This document shows positions 46,925 through 54,736 of a DNA stretch of 64,000 nt, in pieces (the first letter of the stretch is position 1; every line of letters begins with the position of its first letter). Position numbers and translations under genes: made by a program. The DNA is from Pleurocapsales cyanobacterium LEGE 10410 (GTDB lineage Bacteria > Cyanobacteriota > Cyanobacteriia > Cyanobacteriales > Xenococcaceae). Where the stretch lies: the NCBI GenBank assembly GCA_015207195.1, contig JADEXJ010000002.1:1-64000 (forward strand). The letters are read 5' to 3'. The notes below the pieces were generated by a model. That model had not been told where the DNA came from, made no database searches, and saw only the letters and a program-made list of their open reading frames with translations.

Positions 46925-47848
46925 ATGGCACAAGCATTGGGTTGGTGGGGAGTACCACTAGGAATTATCGCAGGAACATTTAGAGGTAGCGTTCCCTTTT
47001 TGTTCGTCAGTTTGGGTGAATGCCTGACCGAAAAGAGTGGCAAAATTAACCTGGGTTTGGAAGGGACTTTGCTAACTGGGGCAATGAGTTCCTATGCTAT
47101 TTCTTACCTGACGGGTTCCCCCTGGTTGGGGGTAATAGGTGCGGGACTGGCAGGAATGGCTTTAGGGGCAATTCACGGCTGGCTTTCCCAACAACCGAGA
47201 GTTAATGATGTGGCAGTGGGCATTGCCATGATTATCTTTGGTAGTGGGGTAGCTTTTTTCTTGGGCAAACCTTTTATCAAACCTTCAGCCCCTCAACTTC
47301 CGACGATTGACTTGGGCAACTGGAGTAACCTGACTCAAGTACAAGCAGCACTAAAAATTAGTCCGTTATTCATTTTAGGCATGGCGATCGCTTTTTTGAT
47401 GCAGTGGTTTTTCAAATCTACTCGCTGGGGACTGTACGTTCGTGCCGTAGGAGATAATCCCGATGCTGCTAGGGCAATGGGTATTTCAGTATTCAAAGTC
47501 AGAATGGTGAGTATCATCGTCGGCAGTTTTTTAGCAGGAATCGGCGGTGCTGCCCTGTCTCTTTACTATCCTGGCGTTTGGACGGAGAGAATTTCTAGCG
47601 GTCAAGGATTGATCGCCGTAGCACTGGTAATCTTTGCTCGCTGGAATCCAATTCAGTGTCTTTATGCTTCGCTTTTGTTTGGCGGTGCGCGATCTTTAGG
47701 ACCCGCCCTGCAATCGGTAGGAATCGACTGGGGTTACTATCTCTTCAATGCCGTTCCTTATGTCTTAACCCTAGCAATTATGATTATTACCTGTTCTCCC
47801 AAACGCAGGTTGACTGGCGCACCAGGAGCATTGGGTACGGATAAATGA
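46925..47848 (+). CDS. ABC transporter permease, nucleoside/BMP type (second)
   Basis: 307 residues, about eight to nine hydrophobic segments. BPD_transp_2 signatures are FVSLGECLTEKSGKINLGLEG, VNDVAVGIAMIIFGSGVAFF, YVRAVGDNPDAARAMGISV and GAALSLYYPGVW. The C-terminus ends in a short basic cytoplasmic tail. It completes the ATPase / binding protein / two-permease importer. The last gene before the inverted toxin-antitoxin-like pair. Confidence 0.92.
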   Translation: MAQALGWWGVPLGIIAGTFRGSVPFLFVSLGECLTEKSGKINLGLEGTLLTGAMSSYAISYLTGSPWLGVIGAGLAGMALGAIHGWLSQQPRVNDVAVGIAMIIFGSGVAFFLGKPFIKPSAPQLPTIDLGNWSNLTQVQAALKISPLFILGMAIAFLMQWFFKSTRWGLYVRAVGDNPDAARAMGISVFKVRMVSIIVGSFLAGIGGAALSLYYPGVWTERISSGQGLIAVALVIFARWNPIQCLYASLLFGGARSLGPALQSVGIDWGYYLFNAVPYVLTLAIMIITCSPKRRLTGAPGALGTDK

Positions 47849-47893
47849 GTAGTATGAGAGCGATCGCCATACACGAATCAAATAACAAAAAAT

Positions 47894-48253
47894 TCAAACA
47901 GGCGATCTTCTTATTCGATGTCCATTAAACTCAACTACTACAAACGCTTTGGATAAATCTTGTTCGGAATAAGTTTCTAAAACTCTTACAAGTTCTTTGT
48001 GAACCGCATTTGAGTTAGTAGGTAACATTCTCAGATAAATTACCCCCGTACCCAAGGATTTGACAAAAACCAAATTTCCATAATCTCTATCCCGTGTAAT
48101 CAAGATTCTATTATGCTCCTGAGCTACTCTAAGTATTTCTGCATCACTAGCTTGAGCGAGATCTAAATCGGCAACACGAACAAAATTGTAACCATGTTTG
48201 TTTAAAAACTTAATAGTAGTACCATAAACATCTTGGTCGAGTAAAAATTTCAC
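47894..48253 (-). CDS. DUF5615 PIN-like protein, putative toxin
   Basis: 119 residues. It starts MKFLLDQDVYGTTIKFLNKHG and has SDAEILRVAQEHNRILITRDRDYGNLVF, the acidic PIN-like pattern (Asp near residues 6, 37 and 55-57) of DUF5615. These are predicted RNases that pair with DUF433 proteins. The DUF433 gene ends 2 nt upstream on the same strand, the normal arrangement. Toxicity is not shown. Confidence 0.85.
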   Translation of the reverse strand: MKFLLDQDVYGTTIKFLNKHGYNFVRVADLDLAQASDAEILRVAQEHNRILITRDRDYGNLVFVKSLGTGVIYLRMLPTNSNAVHKELVRVLETYSEQDLSKAFVVVEFNGHRIRRSPV

Positions 48254-48255
48254 GG

Positions 48256-48480
48256 TTAAGCAGATACGAGATCGATATCTTCAGCAGCAACTAAAGCAAT
48301 GACATATTGAATACAAGCTTTGATATCTTCAATTTCTAGATCTGGATAGTAATCCTGAATAATCGTTTCAAAGGATAATCCTCCTTCTAGCAGTTCTAAA
48401 ATGCTTTGTACGGTAATGCGTGTCCCTGCTATGCAAGGCTTACCAAAATGAATTTGAGAGTTTACAGAAATTCTGTCCAT
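48256..48480 (-). CDS. DUF433 protein, putative antitoxin
   Basis: 74 residues covering a whole DUF433 domain: INSQIHFGKPCIAGTRITV-type start (here SQIHFGKPCIAGTRITVQSI) followed by a helical ELLEGGLSFETIIQDYYPDL segment. DUF433 is a winged-helix-like domain of VapB45-type antitoxins. It precedes the DUF5615 gene by 2 nt and would neutralise and regulate it. The pair is inverted relative to the surrounding operon, which suggests later insertion. Confidence 0.85.
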   Translation of the reverse strand: MDRISVNSQIHFGKPCIAGTRITVQSILELLEGGLSFETIIQDYYPDLEIEDIKACIQYVIALVAAEDIDLVSA

Positions 48481-48673
48481 AAAGCAATAGCAAATTTTGT
48501 CGGTTCATTTTAATTTTAAGTCAACAGCAAATCGCGATCGCACTATTTTTTAATGGTTTATGAGCATTGCACTGCGATCGCGCCACCATACATGAACAGC
48601 AAATCGCTGTCAAAATAGCTCATGGCTTACCAAATCGATCCATAACCTCACGGTAAACTGAGTCCCAAAGTTC

Positions 48674-48698
48674 TTCAACTAACGACTAACAACTAACT
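48674..48698. repeat. ACTAACA/ACTAACG heptamer repeat ending at the formamidase start
   Basis: CAACTAACGACTAACAACTA directly abuts the ATG at 48699. There is no separate Shine-Dalgarno sequence. Confidence 0.8.
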
Positions 48699-49718
48699 AT
48701 GAGTGGACTTGGTGGCTTAAATAAATCCCCTGCTGGGGTCGTCCTCGGTATGTTACAGCTTCAGTTACCCAACGTGGTAACACCCGACGATTTGGCAGCA
48801 CAAACTCAAACAATCTGCGATCTGGTCGGTAAAGCCCGACGCAATATGCCTACGATGGATTTAGTGGTGTTTCCCGAATATGCCCTGCACGGCTTATCGA
48901 TGGATACCAATCCAGAAATTATGTGTCGCTTAGATGGTGCAGAAGTAGCAGCTTTTAGCGCAGCCTGTCGAGAGCATCAAATTTGGGGCTGCTTTTCGAT
49001 TATGGAATACAATCCCGATGGCAATCCTTACAACAGCGGGATTATTATTGACGATCGCGGGGAATTAAAGCTTTACTATCGCAAACTCCATCCTTGGGTG
49101 CCTGTCGAACCTTGGGAACCAGGTAATCTCGGTATTCCTGTCTGTGAAGGACCAAACGGCAGCAAGCTCGCTCTAATTATCTGTCACGATGGGATGTTTC
49201 CCGAAATGGCGCGAGAATGTGCCTACAAGGGAGCAGAAATCATGATTCGTACCGCAGGCTATACTGCACCAATTCGCCACTCCTGGCGCATTACTAACCA
49301 AGCTAATGCCTTTTGCAATTTGATGTACACGGCTTCGGTATGTATGTGCGGGACGGATGGAACTTTTGACTCCATGGGAGAAGGGTCAATTATTAACTTT
49401 GACGGGACTCCTTTGGTTACGGGTAGCGATCGCCCTAACGAAATTATCACCGCCGAAGTACGTCCCGATTTGGTGCGAGAAGCACGCCAGCACTGGGCAG
49501 TAGAAAACAATATCTATCAGTTCGGTCATCGCGGTTATGTAGCGGTCAAAGGCGGTGCTAAAGACTGTCCCTATACCTATATGCAAGATTTAGTTAATGG
49601 CAACTATCGCTTACCTTGGGAAGACGAGGTAATTCATACAGACGGTACATCCTGCGGTTTTGAAGCACCTACTAGAGAATATCAAGAATTGCCTGTTTCT
49701 ACTTCAGTCGAGTCATGA
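48699..49718 (+). CDS. amiF: Formamidase-type nitrilase-superfamily amidohydrolase
   Basis: 339 residues, close to Helicobacter AmiF in length and layout. The triad is Glu60 (VFPEYALHG), Lys129 (YYRKLHPW) and Cys162 (LIICHDGMFPEMA). The SIMEYNPDGNPYN, EPWEPGNLGIPVCEGP and LENNIYNLGHRGYVA-like segments follow the formamidase subgroup rather than aliphatic amidase. The expected reaction is formamide to formate plus ammonia; in this locus the natural substrate could be another small amide or ureide. Its stop overlaps the next start by 4 nt. Confidence 0.87.
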   Translation: MSGLGGLNKSPAGVVLGMLQLQLPNVVTPDDLAAQTQTICDLVGKARRNMPTMDLVVFPEYALHGLSMDTNPEIMCRLDGAEVAAFSAACREHQIWGCFSIMEYNPDGNPYNSGIIIDDRGELKLYYRKLHPWVPVEPWEPGNLGIPVCEGPNGSKLALIICHDGMFPEMARECAYKGAEIMIRTAGYTAPIRHSWRITNQANAFCNLMYTASVCMCGTDGTFDSMGEGSIINFDGTPLVTGSDRPNEIITAEVRPDLVREARQHWAVENNIYQFGHRGYVAVKGGAKDCPYTYMQDLVNGNYRLPWEDEVIHTDGTSCGFEAPTREYQELPVSTSVES

Positions 49719-50098
49719 GCGGTCTTGAGCTAGCCGTCAACGGGACTTTAATGCGAGGGTTGGAACTCAACAATAATCTTTTGGAAGTAGGAGCAACTTT
49801 TGTCCGCGAAGCACAGACAGAACCAACCTATCGATTGTTTTCTATCAACGATATTCATCCAGCAATGATGCGGGTGAAGGAAGGAGGAAAGGCGATCGCC
49901 GTTGAAGTTTGGGCAGTCCCTCCCGCTGGCTTGGCTAAAATTCTTTTGCAAGAACCTCCAGGCTTATGTATTGGTAAAGTACGGCTCGCTGACGGATCGG
50001 AAGTTCTCGGCGTTGTCGGCGAAGCGATTTGTTGCCAAAGCGGTAAAGAAATTACTCAGTATGGCGGTTGGCGAAATTATATCACTAATAAAAGTTAG
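49715..50098 (+). CDS. Free-standing allophanate-hydrolase C-terminal-type domain
   Basis: 127 residues covering only the C-terminal domain of AtzF/allophanate hydrolase: LELAVNGTLMRGLELNNNLL, YRLFSINDIHPAMMRV, AIAVEVWAVPPAGLAKIL and VLGVVGEAICCQ, ending with TQYGGWRNYI. In the full enzyme an amidase domain removes ammonia from allophanate and this domain decarboxylates the product. No amidase-signature partner is in the window. The 4-nt overlap with the formamidase gene (ATGA) suggests that the two proteins work together. Confidence 0.82.
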   Translation: MSGLELAVNGTLMRGLELNNNLLEVGATFVREAQTEPTYRLFSINDIHPAMMRVKEGGKAIAVEVWAVPPAGLAKILLQEPPGLCIGKVRLADGSEVLGVVGEAICCQSGKEITQYGGWRNYITNKS

Positions 50099-50101
50099 AC
50101 C

Positions 50102-50140
50102 ACTTCCTACTTCCTACTTCCTACTCCCTACTTCCTACTT
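50102..50140. repeat. CTACTTC heptamer tandem repeat before the biuret hydrolase gene
   Basis: Five to six CTACTTC/CTACTCC units fill the gap between the allophanate-type domain gene and the ATG at 50144. Confidence 0.85.
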
Positions 50141-50143
50141 AAT

Positions 50144-50833
50144 ATGTTCATCTCTGCCGATCCCTACCCCTACCCTTATAACGGAGATTTGCGACCCGAA
50201 AACACGGTGTTGCTAATTATCGATATGCAAACTGATTTCTGTGGTATTGGGGGTTATGTCGATAAAATGGGCTACGATTTATCTCTGACTCGTGCGCCGA
50301 TCGCGCCAATTGCCAAAGTATTAACGGTCATGCGAGACAAAGGCTTTCATATCATGCACACCCGTGAGGGACATCGAAGGGATCTGGCAGATCTGCCAGC
50401 CAACAAACGCTGGCGTAGTCGTCAAATCGGCGCGGGTATTGGCGATCCTGGACCCTGTGGCAAAATTTTAGTTCGGGGCGAACCTGGATGGGAAATTATT
50501 CCCGAACTTGCCCCTCTTCGGGGAGAAACCATTATCGATAAGCCAGGCAAAGGCTCGTTTTATGCCACCGACTTAGACCTTATTTTAAAAGGTAAGGGCA
50601 TTCAAAATATTATTCTTACTGGAATTACTACCGATGTTTGCGTCCACACTACCATGCGAGATGCTAACGATCGCGGTTATGAATGTTTGCTGCTGTCTGA
50701 CTGTACGGGGGCAACGGATTATGATAATTATTTGGCAGCCTTAAAGATGATAAAAATGCAGGGCGGTGTTTTTGGTACGGTAGGAGATTCTCAGGCATTG
50801 ATTGAGGCGATCGAGACTATGGACAAAGACTAA
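50144..50833 (+). CDS. biuH: Biuret hydrolase (isochorismatase-like cysteine hydrolase)
   Basis: 229 residues. The triad is Asp27 ([10 protein letters not shown]), Lys133 ([11 protein letters not shown]) and Cys166 ([11 protein letters not shown]), each nine residues earlier than in Rhizobium BiuH, so the spacing is identical. Long conserved segments include [48 protein letters not shown] and [20 protein letters not shown]. The expected reaction is biuret to allophanate plus ammonia. The allophanate-type domain is encoded just upstream, which fits the pathway. Confidence 0.88.
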   Translation: MFISADPYPYPYNGDLRPENTVLLIIDMQTDFCGIGGYVDKMGYDLSLTRAPIAPIAKVLTVMRDKGFHIMHTREGHRRDLADLPANKRWRSRQIGAGIGDPGPCGKILVRGEPGWEIIPELAPLRGETIIDKPGKGSFYATDLDLILKGKGIQNIILTGITTDVCVHTTMRDANDRGYECLLLSDCTGATDYDNYLAALKMIKMQGGVFGTVGDSQALIEAIETMDKD

Positions 50834-51128
50834 CTAATATTAGCTACTGTTTAAAATAAAATTTCAAGTTTGCTTTGGCATAAGTCTAAATATAAAACAA
50901 TTTGAAAATAAACAGCGCAAAGTTTTTTTGCCAACCCGAAACTCTTGACATATTTGGTCATAATAAGCTGACAAAATTGTTTTGATTGTTCACCAGAAAA
51001 GCTTATTTATCGTCAAAATAATTAATTTTGTTATCAAATCTCTAAATAAAAAACGGTAAATTAAAATACATTTTTTCTTAAATAATAATGTTAAATTCCG
51101 TTCTAATATTTAGTGGTGTGCGGTAAAA

Positions 51129-53036
51129 ATGCGGTTGAATAAAGCGGTTGAATTGTTTTGCTTTAATAGTAAAAAAACAACAAAAACATATGGAAATCTT
51201 AGTTTAATATTTACTAGTAATTTGATTTGTTTGCTGTGGGGAACATCAGTAATAGCGTCAGAAATTGATGAAGAACAAAGTAAGAGCCAAATAGCCTCGC
51301 CAGCATCTAATGAATTAAATCAAATCACCGAAGTCAATCAGATTAAAAACGGTACCGCAGAAGTTAGCAACGATTTCTCTTCCAGACCAGAAACCCCTGA
51401 CGCGATGGAACAGATAACCAACGTCAAACAATTGAGAGATGTCGCTCCTACAGACTGGGCTTACGAAGCTTTACGCTCTTTAGTAGAACGCTATGGCTGT
51501 ATCGCGGGTTACCCTGATCAAACCTATCGGGGTAGTCAAGCTTTGACTCGCTATGAATTTGCTGCGGGTTTAAATTCTTGTCTCAATCAGATAGAGCGAT
51601 TAATTGCTGCTTCAGAAACGGTTCCAGGCAAAGATCTAAATACAATACGCCGACTGAATGAAGAGTTCGCAGCAGAACTGGCAGCTATTGAAGGTAGGAC
51701 AGATAGCTTAGAAGAGCGAGTGGCTATCTTGGAAGACAACCAATTTTCCACTACCACCAAGCTTAATGGTTTGGTCTGGTTTAACTTAACAGGTGCTGCT
51801 GCTGATGGCGATGTTCTGGTAGAAACTAGTAATCTTGATGTCCCTTCGGTCATTAGACCACCTGGAAGAGATCCTGTGACGGGCGAACCAACAGTACTAG
51901 AGGTAACTGACGATCCTGAAATTACCTTCAGCGATCTAGTTTGGCTGACTTTTGAAACTTCTTTTACAGGTCAAGATATCTTAACTACCAGGCTCGCGGT
52001 AGGGAACGGCGACTCACCTGCTAACGTTTTTGCTTCTGCTGGTACTTACAATACTTTTGGCATACCTTTTACCGATCAAACCGCAGGGGTACAGGGACAA
52101 GGCAACAGTGAAGTTGTAGTTCATGAGTTTGCTTATAACTTTCCCGTAGGCGACAACTTCCGATTTGTGGTCGGACCTCAGATTAACTGGTATCGCTATT
52201 TCGACCAAAACGCCTATACTTTCTTTCTAACTGGGGCGAGTAGTTTTAATTCGATTGGCAGCAGCTTGTCAAATGCGATCGATCGCGGTTCTGGTGCCGT
52301 GATTTCCTGGGATATTAGCGACAAATTTAAGTTGAACGTCGGTTATTTGGGTGAATCGACTGAATTCTTGCCCAGTCCACCTTTTAATACTGCTAGCGAC
52401 CCCGAAGAAGGATTGTTCGGTGGAACCAATACCAGTACCGCAGAACTTACTTACTCCCCGACTGATACGGTCAATGCCAGACTGATGTACAACTATACTC
52501 ATCTCAGTTCCGATGTAGGTGTAGTAGACGGTATAATCGGCGGGGTTACTGGAGAACCACTACAAAACGGACTGGCAGACGCGGGACCAGGTAGAGGGCT
52601 AGATATAGATCCTACCGATGGAGGTTTGAATGATTCTTTCTCTCATACTCTAGGATTTAATTTCGATTGGGCGATCGCTGATAAGTTTGGTATTTTTGCT
52701 CGCTACACCTATGCCAGTATCACCCTACAGCCAATAGATGACACGGTAAATGTTCAGTCGATCCAGGCTGGTTTAGCTTTCCCTGATGTCGGTAAAGAAG
52801 GGGCGTTGGGAGTCTTTTCTTTTCTAGTTCCCTTTGACGTTATCAGTGGTGAAGAATTTTTAGTAGCAGGGGTGGGAGATGGCGGTACACAGTATGAGTT
52901 TGAAGCAAGTTACTACTATCCCGTCAATGACAATATTGCCCTCGTTCCTGCTTTTTATCTAATTAGCAATCCCAACAACTTTGAAGAAAACCCCAACATT
53001 TACGTGGGTAATCTCCGAATGCAGTTTAGTTTTTAA
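51129..53036 (+). CDS. SLH-domain outer-membrane porin
   Basis: 635 residues. A signal-like hydrophobic segment (about 22-42) is followed by an SLH domain (about 96-150, VKQLRDVAPTDWAYEALRSL, GYPDQTYRGSQALTRYEFA). A coiled-coil stretch (about 175-205, EERVAILEDNQ) leads to a beta-barrel of the cyanobacterial OprB/SomA type that ends in the terminal Phe of NLRMQFSF. It anchors to the cell wall through SLH and forms a pore in the outer membrane. Its place between biuH and the nucleoside hydrolase suggests that it admits their substrates. The 295 nt before it are AT-rich and otherwise empty. Confidence 0.9.
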   Translation: MRLNKAVELFCFNSKKTTKTYGNLSLIFTSNLICLLWGTSVIASEIDEEQSKSQIASPASNELNQITEVNQIKNGTAEVSNDFSSRPETPDAMEQITNVKQLRDVAPTDWAYEALRSLVERYGCIAGYPDQTYRGSQALTRYEFAAGLNSCLNQIERLIAASETVPGKDLNTIRRLNEEFAAELAAIEGRTDSLEERVAILEDNQFSTTTKLNGLVWFNLTGAAADGDVLVETSNLDVPSVIRPPGRDPVTGEPTVLEVTDDPEITFSDLVWLTFETSFTGQDILTTRLAVGNGDSPANVFASAGTYNTFGIPFTDQTAGVQGQGNSEVVVHEFAYNFPVGDNFRFVVGPQINWYRYFDQNAYTFFLTGASSFNSIGSSLSNAIDRGSGAVISWDISDKFKLNVGYLGESTEFLPSPPFNTASDPEEGLFGGTNTSTAELTYSPTDTVNARLMYNYTHLSSDVGVVDGIIGGVTGEPLQNGLADAGPGRGLDIDPTDGGLNDSFSHTLGFNFDWAIADKFGIFARYTYASITLQPIDDTVNVQSIQAGLAFPDVGKEGALGVFSFLVPFDVISGEEFLVAGVGDGGTQYEFEASYYYPVNDNIALVPAFYLISNPNNFEENPNIYVGNLRMQFSF

Positions 53037-53046
53037 ACTTACTCCT

Positions 53047-53075
53047 GTACAGACGTTCCATGGAACGTCCTCTAC
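53047..53075. repeat. Degraded copy of the 28-bp palindrome family
   Basis: The core ACGTTCCATGGAACGT is exact. The outer arms differ from the copy at 43749-43776 by a few bases. It follows the porin stop. Confidence 0.75.
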
Positions 53076-53083
53076 TGGCTTCA

Positions 53084-53140
53084 TACTCCCTACTCCCTAC
53101 TCCCTACTTACTACTTACTACTTACTACTCCCTACTTATT
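53084..53140. repeat. CTACTCC/CTACTTA heptamer tandem repeat ending at the nucleoside hydrolase start
   Basis: About eight tandem units run up to the ATG at 53141. An upstream frame through the repeat gives only a Leu/Tyr/Ser/Thr-rich leader and is not taken as coding. Confidence 0.88.
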
Positions 53141-54298
53141 ATGACCACCACCAACTCCACTCCTCTGATTATCGATGACGACGGTAGCCAAGACGGAATG
53201 ACGGCAATAGCGTATATGCTGGCAAATTCCAAGTTTGACGTTGAAGCCATTACCATATCCAACGGTATTGCCCGCCCCGAAATCTTTGATGACAACTTGC
53301 TACGAATGCTTGACCGCCTAGATGATTTGGATATTCCCGTTGGCGTAGGGCGATCGACTCCTTTGGCAGGAGACAACGAATTTCCCGACTTTATTCGCGA
53401 TGCTTCCGATACGTTTTGGTCGCCATATATATCTTTACCAGAAGAAGTTCCAGACGTTGAAACGGAAAATGCAGTAGATCTAATTATCGAAACGGTTAAA
53501 GACTCCCCCGAACCAGTAGCTATCCTAGCCACAGGACCTTTGACCAATATCGCCGAAGCCTTACGCCGTGACCCCAGCATTATTGACAATATAGAAGTAG
53601 TGCAGATCATGGGTGGGGCAGTATTCACCGAAGGCAACTTGCCCGTACTTCCCGATCCTCCTTTTTCTACCAATACTGCTGCTGAGTTTAATATTTGGAT
53701 CGACCCCGTAGCAGCACAAGAAGTATTTGATGCAGGAGAAGAGGGATTGAAAATTCAGCTTACCCCCCTGGATGCTACTAATGAAATTGAATTCGATCGC
53801 GAGGATTACCAAGCTTGGTTAGATACGGGTACGCCCGAAAGCGTCATTGCTGCGGAATTCTTAGACTATGCCCTGGAGGTAATTCAAAGCGATAATGACC
53901 CCAATCCAGTTTGGGACTTGGTGGCTGCGATTAACCTTAGCGAACCAGAGTTTTCGCCAGAAACATCGTTACACATTGATGTCGATACTGAATCAGCCCC
54001 AGGAGACACTCAAGGAGAAACCGAACCCGTTCCCGACTTACCGCCAAACGTTCTAGTGTCTCTCAATCCTAGTTTCGATAATCTAGATTTCGATAGCGAT
54101 CGCGTCTTCTCTTATTATGACTCTGTAATTCAAACCGCAGCAAGCAGGCAAGATAGGTATGGTCGTTCGGAAATAAAATATTTAAGTACTGTTAACATTG
54201 CCGAACTACAAACACAAAGCGATCGCCTGGCTAGAGATTATCGACAATTAGACACTAAAATTCAGCAAGCAAATTGGAACACCGAGTTAGTAGAATAA
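53141..54298 (+). CDS. Nucleoside hydrolase family protein
   Basis: 385 residues from ATG 53141. The Asp cluster, usually DxDPGxDD, is DDDGSQDG here: the first and third calcium/ribose Asp positions are kept and the last is Gly. Other landmarks are present: GPLTNIAEALR, QIMGGAVF, AEFNIWIDPVAA and a WDLVAA segment for the C-terminal Asp. Family members split nucleosides into base and ribose. The gene is the likely source of bases for adenine deaminase and xanthine dehydrogenase in this locus. The long C-terminal tail (about 300-385) is unusual. I take the start after the heptamer repeat, since the upstream frame is low-complexity. Confidence 0.84.
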   Translation: MTTTNSTPLIIDDDGSQDGMTAIAYMLANSKFDVEAITISNGIARPEIFDDNLLRMLDRLDDLDIPVGVGRSTPLAGDNEFPDFIRDASDTFWSPYISLPEEVPDVETENAVDLIIETVKDSPEPVAILATGPLTNIAEALRRDPSIIDNIEVVQIMGGAVFTEGNLPVLPDPPFSTNTAAEFNIWIDPVAAQEVFDAGEEGLKIQLTPLDATNEIEFDREDYQAWLDTGTPESVIAAEFLDYALEVIQSDNDPNPVWDLVAAINLSEPEFSPETSLHIDVDTESAPGDTQGETEPVPDLPPNVLVSLNPSFDNLDFDSDRVFSYYDSVIQTAASRQDRYGRSEIKYLSTVNIAELQTQSDRLARDYRQLDTKIQQANWNTELVE

Positions 54299-54315
54299 GC
54301 AAAGTTGGTAACTAA

Positions 54316-54443
54316 TACATAAGAGGCGGATGCAACCCGTCAACTGGGAAAGTTGAAAAAGATAGGTTTTTGATACCTATTTCTTTGGCGTAGGTAACGG
54401 GCAATACCTGATGGGTTCAAGTCCCTATGTACAATTCAAGTCC
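54316..54443 (+). ncRNA. Putative structured, tRNA-like RNA of unknown class
   Basis: Several complementary segments nest. TACATA (54316-54321) pairs with TATGTA (54426-54431). AACCCGTC (54334-54341) pairs with GATGGGTT (54410-54417). Inside are three hairpins: AACT/AGTT (54342-54345/54351-54354), ATAGGT/ACCTAT (54362-54367/54375-54380, 7-nt loop TTTTGAT) and AGGTA/TACCT (54392-54396/54405-54409). GGGTTCAAGTCCC resembles a tRNA T-arm, and the 7-nt loop resembles an anticodon loop, but the T-stem is too short and no acceptor with CCA fits. TTCAAGTCC is repeated at 54416 and 54435. It could be a degenerate tRNA, a leader element or a small RNA. Confidence 0.4.
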
Positions 54444-54736
54444 AGCAATGTAACAAAAGTAATGTGCATTGTTAATGTTACTACCATGTATCGATCTGTT
54501 GTCTTAGTGAGGGTGGGTTTGGGGATTTGATACTTTGTTGATTTTGATTATATCTACGCACGAAAAATTTAAAAACAAGCGTTGCTCTGATTAGGATAAT
54601 AAATAAGCGATTATTTCTAATTTGGGAAAGTAGAGCGATCGCATTTGTCTCCTGGTTAAATATAAGTTCTGTTGATAGCGATTTTTGCCAGCTCAAGCAT
54701 TTATATTTAATTTTTTTTGGTACTTTGGAGACAGAT

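Noticed and set aside
53060-53140. Upstream start giving the nucleoside hydrolase a 27-residue leader
   Set aside because: The leader is encoded by CTACTCC/CTACTTA repeats and is Leu/Tyr/Ser/Thr low-complexity. The ATG at 53141 begins the family-like sequence.
54316-54443. Canonical tRNA gene
   Set aside because: The T-stem has only three good pairs, no matching 7-bp acceptor with CCA is found, and spacing between arms is abnormal.
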